Source: Rhizobacter sp. Root404
GTDB lineage: Bacteria; Pseudomonadota; Gammaproteobacteria; Burkholderiales; Burkholderiaceae_C
Assembly: GCF_001425865.1 (NCBI RefSeq)
Contig: NZ_LMDS01000004.1
Span: 1,618,948-1,682,947, forward strand
DNA: 64,000 bases
Direction of reading: 5' to 3'
The position numbers and the translations under genes were made by a program. The notes under the pieces are model-generated. The model made no database searches. It was not told the DNA's origin and saw nothing but the letters and a program-made list of their open reading frames with translations. Below are positions 39,157-48,123 of this stretch, piece by piece (position 1 is the stretch's first letter; each line of letters begins with the position of its first letter).

Positions 39157-40932
39157 TCAGTCCATTGGATTGCGGCGCCACACCGCGCCGAGCGCCTTGA
39201 ACTTGGTCCACGCCGACAGGCGCTCGTTCGACAAGGCGTCGAGGAAATCGGACAGGCCCTTGGACTTGACCATCGTGTAGAAGGTCAGCACCGTGGTCGC
39301 GACGAACACGAGCGCGAAGATCACCAGCTTGCGGCTCATCGGCGCGTCGGCTTCGGCGAGCAGGTTCATGCCGAGAAAGCCGGTGGTCACGGTGCCGATC
39401 AGGCCGAGGATGGTGACGACCGTCAGCCGCACGACCGTGTTGGCCTGGCGGCGCAGGCTGTCGGCGTCGAGGTAGGTGTTCATGTCGTCGATGCGCACCT
39501 TGACCTCGTCGTACAGCGGGTCGATCTGCAGGTGCGTGGTGCACAGGCGGAACAGCGCGCGCACCTGCGCCTGCTCCGAGACCTCGTGGAACCAGTAGCG
39601 GTGCGTGAAGCGCAGGAAGCTCTCGAAGCTGCCGCGGATCGAGCGCTTGAACGCGCGCACGCTGTCGGCGTCGCCGACGTCGAGGTTCTTCAGCGCCTCG
39701 ACCAGCCGGTCGGACGACATCAGCAGCGCCGCCTTCTGGAAGTGCGCGATCAGGAACAGCATGAAGTGCTGGTGGCGGAACTGCGCCAGCACGCCGCGGT
39801 CGCGGCAGCCATAGAAGGGCGAGCGCGCATCGCCGATCACGATCAGCGCGTGGCCGCTGCACAGGTAGCGCGTGTTCGGCGCGGCGCCGGCGTTGGCCCA
39901 GAAGCGGTCGTAGCAGTAGCGCTGCTCGAAATCGGCCAGGTGCTCGGCGCCATACGGCAGCGCGCTGCCGTTTCCATCCCCTTGCAGCGGGCCACCGTCG
40001 CGCAGCGCCTGCGGCGAGCTGTCGTCGACCGGGCTGCCGTTGTCCGAGCCGCCGGCACCGGTCACCAGCCCGAGGCGGATGAAGTCGCTGCGGCTGAGCG
40101 CGCGCGGGTTGTCGAGGGCCAGGTAGGCCATCAGCGGCATGCGGTAGTACTCGATCTGGCGGTAGCGCAGATCGCCCGGCTCGGAATGGTCGGCCACCAG
40201 CGGCCGCAGCATGAAGGCCCAGTGCGCGGCGATCCGCGGCGCCCGGTGCTCGGCCACGTGGGCCATGAACAGCTCGCGCTGCTGCGAGTCGGAGCGTTCG
40301 AGCACCGTGCCGTTCGCATCCAGCCATTCGACGCTCGTGGCCGTGTGAAGCGCCTGGCCGGCGTCATCCCAGCCCGCCGGGTAGCCGCGGCCGAAGCGGT
40401 AGAGCTGCTCCTGCGCCTGGTCGAGCGTCAGGTCGTTCGCCCCGAGTTCGACGTTGAGCAGCACCACGTCGACATCGAAGAAGAAGTACAGATCGACGTG
40501 GATCACCTCGAGCGTGACCGGTGCGTCGCCGCGTCGCGCGACGACGCGCACGTGGGCGATGTCCTCGCGCCGGAACACCCGCATTGGCGCGTCGGCATCG
40601 CGGCCCTTGGCGTCGCGGGTGTGGCGACCCTCGCCGTACAGGAAGCGCTGCACGTACGGCAGGAAGGTGACGAACTCGTTGTAGTGGCGCTCGTGGAAGC
40701 GCGCGCTGTCGCCGGTGTATTCGTCGACCACCTCGCGCCAGGGCGAGGCATCCCCCAGGTTGCGCAGCACCTGCCAGGGGGTGCGGCGCGCCTCGCCGGG
40801 GCGGCGCGGCACCGGCATCAGGCGCAGCGGCCACAGCAGGATCTGGCGCAGGTGCCGTACCGCGGGGGCCTGGAGGCGTGGGGCCCCCGCGCTCGAAGCG
40901 TGGGTGGCCGGGCTTTCGACGGTGCGGTCCAT
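39157..40932 (-). CDS. CorA-like magnesium/metal channel with a long N-terminal domain
   Basis: A 591-residue protein. The C-terminal 150 residues have the CorA architecture: a long helix (DEVKVRIDDMNTYLDADSLR), then a first membrane segment ending in the GMN selectivity motif at 521-523 (GFLGMNLLAEAD), and a second membrane segment (KLVIFALVFVATTVLTFYTM). The N-terminal cytosolic part is about twice the normal CorA length and contains an insertion (about residues 290-340) rich in Gly, Asp and Ser. ATG 40932 is chosen; an in-frame start 57 bases upstream is possible. It probably transports Mg2+ or another divalent ion. Confidence 0.8.
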   Translation of the reverse strand: MDRTVESPATHASSAGAPRLQAPAVRHLRQILLWPLRLMPVPRRPGEARRTPWQVLRNLGDASPWREVVDEYTGDSARFHERHYNEFVTFLPYVQRFLYGEGRHTRDAKGRDADAPMRVFRREDIAHVRVVARRGDAPVTLEVIHVDLYFFFDVDVVLLNVELGANDLTLDQAQEQLYRFGRGYPAGWDDAGQALHTATSVEWLDANGTVLERSDSQQRELFMAHVAEHRAPRIAAHWAFMLRPLVADHSEPGDLRYRQIEYYRMPLMAYLALDNPRALSRSDFIRLGLVTGAGGSDNGSPVDDSSPQALRDGGPLQGDGNGSALPYGAEHLADFEQRYCYDRFWANAGAAPNTRYLCSGHALIVIGDARSPFYGCRDRGVLAQFRHQHFMLFLIAHFQKAALLMSSDRLVEALKNLDVGDADSVRAFKRSIRGSFESFLRFTHRYWFHEVSEQAQVRALFRLCTTHLQIDPLYDEVKVRIDDMNTYLDADSLRRQANTVVRLTVVTILGLIGTVTTGFLGMNLLAEADAPMSRKLVIFALVFVATTVLTFYTMVKSKGLSDFLDALSNERLSAWTKFKALGAVWRRNPMD

Positions 40933-41115
40933 GCAGGTTCTCGAGGTGCGCGGGCGATCGGGCCCGGCGCTCGCCACCATTCTCGCCACACTTGGCCGAC
41001 GCCCACCGTAGGCGAAGCCCTACATCCGATTCGCCAGTCACCCGATGGTGCGACGCCGCGGCGGACCCGACGATTCGTTCATCGGTTGCGCGGTGCGGCC
41101 GGCGTGGAGACGATC

Positions 41116-41304
41116 ATGGCGAACGATGCGGATTGGGTGGCTGACGTGAGGCGCTGGTACTTTTCGGGCCAAGGCCGCGCCGCCGTGCAGCCGGCGGCTG
41201 CGGACGACGACACGACCGACATCGGCTATGAAGCCGCGCATCCCGCCCTGCAGTCGCACCACTGGCCGGACGCCCCGCGCACCGGCTTCGCCGACTTCAG
41301 CTGA
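41116..41304 (+). CDS. Small hypothetical protein, 62 residues
   Basis: The frame begins ATG 41116 and reads MANDADWVADVRRWYF, then an Asp-rich middle and the tail ALQSHHWPDAPRTG. The mixed charged/aromatic start and the 'IGYEAAHPALQ...WPDAP' layout resemble a short protein I recall from several Burkholderiales, which is why I keep it. It has no signal peptide or membrane helix. It ends six bases from the stop of the convergent carboxylase gene. Function unknown. Confidence 0.5.
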   Translation: MANDADWVADVRRWYFSGQGRAAVQPAAADDDTTDIGYEAAHPALQSHHWPDAPRTGFADFS

Positions 41305-41310
41305 ACGACA

Positions 41311-43143
41311 TCACCAGGGGTCGATCCCCTGGGTCGAGCGCGGGCCGACCCGGGCCGAGCGCATTCCCTGCAGCAGCCAATCGCGTGTCTGTGCCGGGTC
41401 GATCACCGCATCGATCTCCAGCGTGGCCGCCATGTTCATGGCGCGCCCCTTCTCGATGTGCTCGTCGAGGTGCCGCTGGAACAGCGCCTCGCGCGCCGCG
41501 CCCTCGGGCAGCGCCTCGAGCTCCCTGCGGTAGCCCAGGCGCACCGCGCCTTCCAGGCCCATCGCGCCGAATTCACCGCTCGGCCAGGCCGCGATCGCGA
41601 CCGGCGCATGGAAGCCGCCGCCAGTCATCGCCATCGCACCGAGGCCGTAGCCCTTGCGCAGCACGACGGCGAAGAACGGCACGCGCAAATGCGCGGCGGC
41701 CACGAACATCCGGCTGACGTGGCGAACCTGCGCATGCGTTTCGATCTCCGGCCCGACCATGAAGCCCGGCGTGTCGACCAGGGACACCAGCGGCAGGCCG
41801 TGCGCGTTGCACAGCTGCATGAAGCGCGCGGCCTTGTCGGCCGCATCGGCATCGATCGCGCCGCCCAGGTGCGCGGGGTTGCTCGCCATCAGGCCGATTG
41901 GCCGACCGTCGATCCGCGCCAGCGCGGTGTGGATGCCGACGCCGAAGCCGGCGCGCAGTTCCAGTAGCGTGCCGGTGTCGACGACGCCGCGCATCGCCTC
42001 GCGCATGTCGTAGACGCGCACGCGGTTGTCCGGCAGCACGCGGCGCAGCGCGGCCGCGTCCGGCGCGGCACCGCCCTCGAGCGCGCCCTGGAAAAACGAC
42101 AGGTACCGGCGCGCGGCCGCGACCGCCGCGGCCTCGTCGTCGACCAGCAGGTCGATGACGCCGTTCGCGGCCTGCACGTCGCTCGGCCCGATCTGCTCCG
42201 GCGCGAAGCGGCCGAGGCCGCCGCCTTCCACCATCGCCGGGCCGCCCATGCCGATGTTGCTGTCGCGGGTCGCGATGATCACGTCGCTGCAGCCGAGCAG
42301 CGCCGCATTGCCGGCGAAGCAGCGCCCCGCGACGATGCCGACCACCGGCACCTGGCCGGACAGCCGCGCATAGCTCGCGAACGTGGTCACATGCAATCCG
42401 GCGACGATCGGCATGTCGACATCGCCCGGCCGGCCGCCGCCGCCCTCGGCGAACAGCACGACCGGCAGCTTCTGCTGCAGCGCGATGCCGAGCATGCGGT
42501 CGGTCTTCTGGTGGTTGCGCATGCCCTGCGTGCCGGCCAGGACGGTCGCGTCGTACGCCATCACGACGCAGCGCGCGCGCTCGGGGCCGAACAGCGCGCC
42601 GTTGACGCCGCCGATGCCGGTGACCATGCCGTCGGCCGGCGTGTTGGCGATCAGGTCGTCGAGGCTGCGGCGCGAGCGCTGCGCCGCCAGGGCCAGCGCG
42701 CCGTACTCGACGAAGCTGTCGGCGTCGCACAGGTCGGCGAGGTTCTCGCGGGCGCTGCGCAGGCCGAGCGCGTGGCGCTTGGCGATCGCGGCGGGCCGGG
42801 CGGCGTCGAGCGTGGCGGCGTGGCGGGCGCGGACGTCCTGCAGGTCGGCGCGCGGCGCAAGACCGTCACCGGCGCGCTCTCCGACCACCGGGAGCGGGCC
42901 GGGTCCCGCGTCGCCACCCGTTGACGGCCCCAGGCGCAGCAGCACCTCCCCTTCGGCGACCAGCTCGCCGGCCCGCGCGGCCACCTCCAGCACCCGCGCA
43001 TCGCCGTCGGCACGCACTTCGTGCTCCATCTTCATCGCCTCGAGGATCAGCAGCGTCTGGCCGGCGCGCACGACCTGCCCGACGCCGACCGCGATCTCGA
43101 CGACGGTGCAGGCCATCGGCGCATGAACGTTCCGCTCCTGCAT
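41311..43143 (-). CDS. Acyl-CoA carboxylase: biotin carrier domain fused to carboxyltransferase
   Basis: A 610-residue protein. Residues 1-72 are a biotinyl domain with the EAMKME motif, so Lys38 should carry biotin. Residues about 100-600 are a carboxyltransferase of the acyl-CoA carboxylase beta type, with GRCFAGNAALLGCSDVIIA and the C-terminal FAVVLRKGYGLGAMAM segments that form the CoA-binding crotonase-like folds. In most systems the biotin domain is on the biotin carboxylase chain. No biotin carboxylase gene is present in this window, so it must use one elsewhere. The acyl substrate (propionyl, methylcrotonyl, geranyl or other) is unknown. Confidence 0.87.
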   Translation of the reverse strand: MQERNVHAPMACTVVEIAVGVGQVVRAGQTLLILEAMKMEHEVRADGDARVLEVAARAGELVAEGEVLLRLGPSTGGDAGPGPLPVVGERAGDGLAPRADLQDVRARHAATLDAARPAAIAKRHALGLRSARENLADLCDADSFVEYGALALAAQRSRRSLDDLIANTPADGMVTGIGGVNGALFGPERARCVVMAYDATVLAGTQGMRNHQKTDRMLGIALQQKLPVVLFAEGGGGRPGDVDMPIVAGLHVTTFASYARLSGQVPVVGIVAGRCFAGNAALLGCSDVIIATRDSNIGMGGPAMVEGGGLGRFAPEQIGPSDVQAANGVIDLLVDDEAAAVAAARRYLSFFQGALEGGAAPDAAALRRVLPDNRVRVYDMREAMRGVVDTGTLLELRAGFGVGIHTALARIDGRPIGLMASNPAHLGGAIDADAADKAARFMQLCNAHGLPLVSLVDTPGFMVGPEIETHAQVRHVSRMFVAAAHLRVPFFAVVLRKGYGLGAMAMTGGGFHAPVAIAAWPSGEFGAMGLEGAVRLGYRRELEALPEGAAREALFQRHLDEHIEKGRAMNMAATLEIDAVIDPAQTRDWLLQGMRSARVGPRSTQGIDPW

Positions 43144-43152
43144 CGTCGGCTT

Positions 43153-44418
43153 TCAGGCGTAGGCGTTCGGGTAGCGGTCGACCGTCAGCCCGTCCATGTC
43201 GATCCCGGGCGTGCGGCCAGAGATCACGTCGGCCATCACGCGGCCCGTGCCGGCGGCCATGGTCCAGCCGAGCGTACCGTGGCCGGTCGCGAGGAACAGG
43301 TTCGGCAGCCGTGTGGCGCCGACCACCGGGGTGCCGTCCGGCGTCATCGGGCGCAGCCCGCACCAGAATTCGGCGCGCGACACGTCGCCCCCGCGCGGGA
43401 ACAGGTCGGTCACGACGTGCTCGAGCGTCTGGCGGCGCGCATCGTGCAGCTTCAAGGTGTAGCCGGCCAGTTCGGCGGTGCCGCCGACGCGGATGCGGTC
43501 GCCGAGCCGCGTCACCGCGACCTTGTGGCTCTCGTCCATCACGGTCGATTCGGGCGCACCGGCCGCGTCGGTGATCGGCAACGTGATCGAGTAGCCCTTG
43601 ACCGGATACACCGGGATGCGGATGCCCAGCGGCTTCAGCAGCAACGGCGAGTAGCTGCCGAACGCCACCAGGTAGGCATCGGCGCGCATGTCGCCGGCGT
43701 CGGTCACCACGCGGTCGATCTGCTTGCCGGCCAGCACCAGCTTCCTGACCCGCGTGCCGTAGCGGAACTGCACACCGCGCTGCACCGCCAGCTGGGCCAG
43801 GTTCTGCGTGAACTTGAAGCAGTCGCCGGTCTCGTCGCCGGGCAGCAGCAGGCCGCCGACGAACTTCTCGCGCACGTTCGCCAGCGCCGGTTCATGACGG
43901 ATGCAGCCGTCGCGGTCGAGCAGCTCGAACGCGACGCCGTAGCGCTGCAGGATCGCGATGTCGGCGGCGGTGCCGTCGAGCTGCGCCTGGGTGCGGAACA
44001 GCTGCAGCGTGCCCTGCATGCGCTCGTCGTAGTGGATGCCGGTCTCGGCGCGCAGCGCCTTCAGGCAGTCGCGGCTGTACTCGGCCAGCCGGACCATGCG
44101 GCTCTTGTTCACCTCGTAACGCGCGCTGGTGCAGTTGCGCAGCATCGCCACGCCCCAGCGCAGCAGATTCAGGTCGATGTTGGGGCGGATGACCAGCGGG
44201 CGGTGCTGCATCAGCAGCCACTTGATTGCCTTGATCGGCACGCCGGGCCCCGCCCACGGCGACGAGTAGCCGGGCGACACCTCGCCGGCGTTGCCGTAGC
44301 TCGTCTCCAGCGCCGCAGCGGGCTGGCGGTCGACGACCGTCACCTCGTGGCCGGCAAGCGCCAACTGGTAGGCCGACGAGACTCCGATCACGCCGCTGCC
44401 GAGTACCAACACCTTCAT
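43153..44418 (-). CDS. dadA: D-amino acid dehydrogenase
   Basis: A 421-residue FAD enzyme of the DadA type that oxidises D-amino acids such as D-alanine to keto acids at the membrane, feeding electrons to the respiratory chain. It begins [17 protein letters not shown] with the Rossmann motif and has [19 protein letters not shown], the DadA signature, plus [16 protein letters not shown] and [12 protein letters not shown] at the C terminus. An ATG two codons upstream (44424) is equally possible. It lies 9 bases upstream of the carboxylase gene and is probably co-transcribed with it. alr/dadX is not adjacent. Confidence 0.9.
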   Translation of the reverse strand: MKVLVLGSGVIGVSSAYQLALAGHEVTVVDRQPAAALETSYGNAGEVSPGYSSPWAGPGVPIKAIKWLLMQHRPLVIRPNIDLNLLRWGVAMLRNCTSARYEVNKSRMVRLAEYSRDCLKALRAETGIHYDERMQGTLQLFRTQAQLDGTAADIAILQRYGVAFELLDRDGCIRHEPALANVREKFVGGLLLPGDETGDCFKFTQNLAQLAVQRGVQFRYGTRVRKLVLAGKQIDRVVTDAGDMRADAYLVAFGSYSPLLLKPLGIRIPVYPVKGYSITLPITDAAGAPESTVMDESHKVAVTRLGDRIRVGGTAELAGYTLKLHDARRQTLEHVVTDLFPRGGDVSRAEFWCGLRPMTPDGTPVVGATRLPNLFLATGHGTLGWTMAAGTGRVMADVISGRTPGIDMDGLTVDRYPNAYA

Positions 44419-44476
44419 CGCCATGCTCCCTGCAGCGTCCGTGCCCGGCCGCAGTGTACGGGGCCGCGCGCCGCGT

Positions 44477-45127
44477 TCAGGGCGCGAGTGCGGCGTAGCG
44501 TGGCGCGGCGAACATGGCCTGCACCGGCCCGTTCTCGGGCAGCACGTAGACAACGCCCCGCTGCCGGCCGAGCAGCGGCTCGACGACGCCCTCGTAGAAC
44601 GCCACCGGCACGACGATGCAGCCGAGCGTGATCCGGTTGTCGTCCGGCGACGGCGACGCGAGCCGGGCGACCCGGCGCTCGACCAGCGGCGACGGGCGCA
44701 GGCGGTGGATCGCGAGCGCCGCGGCGTAGTCGACCCAGACGATCGCTTCGCCTTTGTCGTTGTGGCCCGGCTGGGTCTCGAAGCGGCCCGCGGGCGTGCT
44801 GCGCTCGTGCGGTGCCAGGCTGGCAGGGCTGCGCCGGGCGATGTCGGCGATCGCCGAGTCGCCGGGCGTCGCGCCGAGCAATGCCGGCGCGGCACCGACC
44901 AGGCGGCCGGCGGCATCGAACAGGTAGAACCGCGCTTCGCGCTTGTCGACCACGGCGAACGGCCGACCCAGCGCGTCACCGTAGGTCAACGCCTGCGTGA
45001 CCGCGTACAGCGCCGCGTCGGAGACCGGCTCGCCGGCGAAATCGGGGGGTGGCGCACTCGCGGCCCACGACAGCGCGGCGAACAACGACAGGGCTGCAGC
45101 ACACAGCCTCGGGGCACGACGCGACAT
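44477..45127 (-). CDS. L,D-transpeptidase-like periplasmic protein (paralogue 1)
   Basis: A 216-residue protein with an N-terminal signal peptide ([20 protein letters not shown], cut near ASA). The YkuD-type catalytic region has His141 in AIHRLRPS and Cys170 in [10 protein letters not shown]. The usual SHGC motif is changed to TLGC, but Cys and the upstream His are in place. Such enzymes make 3-3 crosslinks in peptidoglycan or attach lipoproteins. It is a clear paralogue of the gene at 45292-46041: both share the P-x-LLGA-x-GD-S, ERxTPAGRFxxQPG and VWVDYxAAxxxHRxRP blocks. Confidence 0.8.
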   Translation of the reverse strand: MSRRAPRLCAAALSLFAALSWAASAPPPDFAGEPVSDAALYAVTQALTYGDALGRPFAVVDKREARFYLFDAAGRLVGAAPALLGATPGDSAIADIARRSPASLAPHERSTPAGRFETQPGHNDKGEAIVWVDYAAALAIHRLRPSPLVERRVARLASPSPDDNRITLGCIVVPVAFYEGVVEPLLGRQRGVVYVLPENGPVQAMFAAPRYAALAP

Positions 45128-45291
45128 CGCGACACATCCTGGGTGGGAAGTCCATCGGCGGTGAAGCCGAACTGCTCCCACCGGGCGGCCGAAAACGGCG
45201 CCAGGGCGAATTGTCGCGATTCCGACATGTGTCGGAGAGATATCCGGTCACACCGACCGGGAATTCGTTACTTCGTCGCAGAACACGCGGA

Positions 45292-46041
45292 TCAGCCGCT
45301 GGCGCCTCCCAGGCCCGCGAAGACGCTGCGCACGTCCCGAACCTCGGGCAGGACGTACACGATCGCTTTCTGCGCGCCGACGACCGGCTTCACGACCGTT
45401 TCGAAGAACACCACCGGCACATTGATGCACCCATAGGAAATGCGACGCTGCGCCGGATCGTTCGACGCCAGCCGTTCGAGTCGGCGCTCCTTTGGATCGA
45501 CCGGGCGCACGCGGTGCATCGAGACCGCGGCACCGTAATCGACCCACACGACGTCTTCGCCGGAGGCATTGCGGCCCGGCTGGCTGACGAATCGGCCGGC
45601 CGGCGTCGTGCGCTCTTCGGGGCGGACGTCGGCGATCGGGCGCTGGCCGATGCCGGCGACCGAATCGTCGCCCGCCGCAGCGCCGAGCAGCACCGGGCTC
45701 GAATCGACCAGCCGGGCGCCGGCATCGAAGACGAAGACGCGTGCGTCGCGCTTGTCGAGGATGACAAACGGGAGGCGCTGGTTGTCCGCCCGACGCGCCA
45801 CCCAATCAGCGACCAGACGGGCATCCTCGGACGCCACGTGCTCGCCGAAGTCGGCGACGCGCGGATCGTCCGGAATTTGCATCGCCGTGGCGGCGACCGG
45901 CGTCAGGCGCGGCGAAAGCCGCGCCGTGGCCGAGCCGGCCGGCGGCAGGATGACCGCGAGGACCGCGGCGCCCACCAGCACGCCCTGCCGCAGCCCGACG
46001 ACGAGGTCGGGGTGGCGGTCGAGGATCTGGCGGATGCGCAC
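45292..46041 (-). CDS. L,D-transpeptidase-like protein (paralogue 2)
   Basis: A 249-residue protein with one N-terminal membrane helix (about residues 18-36) that is probably an uncleaved anchor or signal. The catalytic residues are His176 in VSMHRVRP and Cys205 in RISYGCINVPVVFF, closer to the YkuD consensus than paralogue 1. The two genes lie in tandem with 164 bases between them, which suggests a local duplication followed by divergence. It is likely to act on peptidoglycan in the periplasm. The following small Thr/Ser/Pro-rich gene ends 24 bases upstream of it. Confidence 0.82.
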   Translation of the reverse strand: MRIRQILDRHPDLVVGLRQGVLVGAAVLAVILPPAGSATARLSPRLTPVAATAMQIPDDPRVADFGEHVASEDARLVADWVARRADNQRLPFVILDKRDARVFVFDAGARLVDSSPVLLGAAAGDDSVAGIGQRPIADVRPEERTTPAGRFVSQPGRNASGEDVVWVDYGAAVSMHRVRPVDPKERRLERLASNDPAQRRISYGCINVPVVFFETVVKPVVGAQKAIVYVLPEVRDVRSVFAGLGGASG

Positions 46042-46065
46042 GGTGGTCGGCCCGGGACCGTCGGA

Positions 46066-46401
46066 TCAGTTGCGGTCGGCCTTCGGCGCCGGCTCGGCCG
46101 GGGCGGCGTTCACGTCGCTGGTCACGGCCGGGGTCGACATGTCGCTGCTCGACGAGGGCACGTTCGACGGCGCTGCGTTCGGCGCCGGCATCGTGGACGA
46201 CTCGGTGGCCGAAGGTGTCGTGCCGGTCGGCGCCGGCATGCTCGTGTCTGCGGCCGGCGTGGTGGTCGTCGACGGTTGCTGCATGGTCTGCGAGGGGGTC
46301 GTATTCGCCGGCTCGGTCGTCGTCTGCGCGGAGACGTAGCCCACGGTCCCCACGATGGTGGCGGCGGCGATGGCGGCGGTCAGGGTCTTGGAAGCGTTCA
46401 T
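46066..46401 (-). CDS. Small exported Thr/Ser/Pro-rich protein
   Basis: A 111-residue protein. Residues 1-25 are a signal peptide (ASKTLTAAIAAATIVGTVGY, cut after VSA). The mature part is almost only Thr, Ser, Pro, Ala and Asn with repeated TTTTP/SSTMPAP-like units and no cysteines or hydrophobic core, so it is probably disordered in the periplasm. A family is not recognised. It is co-directional with the two L,D-transpeptidase genes, and a wall-linked or stress role is only a guess. The start ATG 46401 is supported by the signal peptide. Confidence 0.7.
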   Translation of the reverse strand: MNASKTLTAAIAAATIVGTVGYVSAQTTTEPANTTPSQTMQQPSTTTTPAADTSMPAPTGTTPSATESSTMPAPNAAPSNVPSSSSDMSTPAVTSDVNAAPAEPAPKADRN

Positions 46402-46620
46402 TCGAATAACTCCTTGGCTGAGGCCCGCTGGGGGCCGGGTGGTCGAAACGCCGGCTCGAAACCAGCTGCGTTCAGCTTAGAAGTCCGTCTGGCTGCGGGT
46501 GGTCGGCTGACCGGCGCGCAGCCTGTAGGACAAGCGAGGTCACGAAATGCAACCTTGCCGCCCGGCGCTGCCGTCTTCGCAAGCGAAAATGCGCGCATCG
46601 ACTCCAAGAAGAAGAGCCCC

Positions 46621-48120
46621 ATGTCCGTCGTTCCGAATTTCATCGCGCCCGCCAGCTTCACCGACCCCGCCGCCGCCCTCGACCAGGTGCGCGCGATCTA
46701 TGACGGCAGCGTGCAGCATCTGCGCAGCGCGTTGCAGGCCTTTGTCGCCGGCGACCCGATGGCCGAACGCGTGCGCGCCTGCTACCCGTTCGTGCGGGTC
46801 AAGACCGACACGGTCGCGCGCGCCGATTCGCGCCTGAGCTATGGCTTCGTCGCCGGCCCCGGCACGTTCGAGACCACGCTGACGCGGCCGGACCTGTTCT
46901 CGAACTACTACCTCGAGCAGTTCCGCCTGCTGCTGAAGAACCACCACGTGTCGCTCGAGGTCGGCACCAGCGCGCACCCGATCCCGGTGCACTTCTCGCT
47001 CGCCGAGAACGACCACATCGAGGGCAACCTGAGCGCCGAGCGGCGGCTGCTGATGCGCGACCGCTTCGACCTGCCCGACCTGAACGCGATGGACGACGGC
47101 ATCGCCAACGGCACCCGCGAGACCGGCCCTGGCGAGGCCCAGCCGCTGGCGCTGTTCACCGCGCCGCGGGTCGACTACTCGCTGCACCGGCTGCGCCACT
47201 ACACCGGCACCGCACCCGAGCACTTCCAGAACTTCGTGCTGTTCACGAACTACCAGTTCTACATCGACGAGTTCGTGCGCCTCGGGCACGAGACGATGTC
47301 GAGCGCGGCCAAGGCTCAGGACTATGTCGCGTTCGTCGAGCCCGGCAACGTCATCACGCGCCGCAAGGGCCTGGCGGCACAGGCCGGCGACGACCTCGGC
47401 AGCGCGCCGCCGCGCCTGCCGCAGATGCCCGCTTACCACCTGGTGCGGGCCGACGGCAGCGGCATCACGATGGTCAACATCGGCGTCGGTCCGGCGAACG
47501 CGAAGACGATCACCGACCACATCGCGGTGCTGCGCCCGCACGCCTGGGTGATGCTCGGCCACTGCGCGGGGCTGCGCAACACCCAGCAGCTCGGCGACTA
47601 CGTGCTCGCCCACGGCTACGTGCGCGAGGACCACGTGCTCGACGAGGAACTGCCGCTGTGGGTGCCGATTCCGGCCCTGGCCGAGGTGCAGGTCGCGCTG
47701 GAATCGGCGGTCGAGCAGATCACGCAGCTCAAGGGCTACGAGCTGAAGCGGATCATGCGCACCGGCACGGTGGCGAGCACCGACAACCGCAACTGGGAGC
47801 TGCTGCCGTCGCATCACGCGGCCAGCACGCCGGAGCGGCGCTTCAGCCAGAGCCGGGCGATCGCGCTCGACATGGAGAGCGCGACGATCGCCGCGAACGG
47901 CTTCCGCTTCCGCGTGCCCTACGGCACGCTGCTGTGCGTCAGCGACAAGCCGCTGCACGGCGAGATCAAGCTGCCGGGCATGGCCAATCACTTCTACCGC
48001 GAGCGGGTCGACCAGCACCTGCGCATCGGCATCCGCGCGATCGAGCTGCTGCGCGAGGCCGGCGTCGACCAGCTGCACAGCCGCAAGCTGCGCAGCTTCG
48101 CCGAGGTGGCGTTCCAGTAG
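46621..48120 (+). CDS. amn: AMP nucleosidase
   Basis: A 499-residue enzyme that splits AMP into adenine and ribose 5-phosphate and so controls the adenylate pool. The C-terminal half is the purine-phosphorylase-like domain with MVNIGVGPANAKTITDHIAV, HAWVMLGHCAGLR and the acidic ALDMESATIAANGFRFRVPYGT segment, which holds the substrate-binding Glu. The N-terminal half is the regulatory Amn domain, beginning near FTDPAAALDQVRAIYDGS. Length fits the family. ATG 46621 is the first start in homologous sequence; the frame is open upstream but not conserved. Confidence 0.94.
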   Translation: MSVVPNFIAPASFTDPAAALDQVRAIYDGSVQHLRSALQAFVAGDPMAERVRACYPFVRVKTDTVARADSRLSYGFVAGPGTFETTLTRPDLFSNYYLEQFRLLLKNHHVSLEVGTSAHPIPVHFSLAENDHIEGNLSAERRLLMRDRFDLPDLNAMDDGIANGTRETGPGEAQPLALFTAPRVDYSLHRLRHYTGTAPEHFQNFVLFTNYQFYIDEFVRLGHETMSSAAKAQDYVAFVEPGNVITRRKGLAAQAGDDLGSAPPRLPQMPAYHLVRADGSGITMVNIGVGPANAKTITDHIAVLRPHAWVMLGHCAGLRNTQQLGDYVLAHGYVREDHVLDEELPLWVPIPALAEVQVALESAVEQITQLKGYELKRIMRTGTVASTDNRNWELLPSHHAASTPERRFSQSRAIALDMESATIAANGFRFRVPYGTLLCVSDKPLHGEIKLPGMANHFYRERVDQHLRIGIRAIELLREAGVDQLHSRKLRSFAEVAFQ

Positions 48121-48123
48121 CGA

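Noticed and set aside
41311..43143. Methylcrotonyl-CoA carboxylase beta subunit (liuB) of the leucine pathway
   Set aside because: The N-terminal biotin domain, the absence of a carboxylase partner and of a LiuR-type site make this assignment unsafe. The substrate is left open.
46402..46620. In-frame extension of amn upstream of 46621
   Set aside because: The extension has no family match and the conserved N terminus begins at the ATG at 46621.
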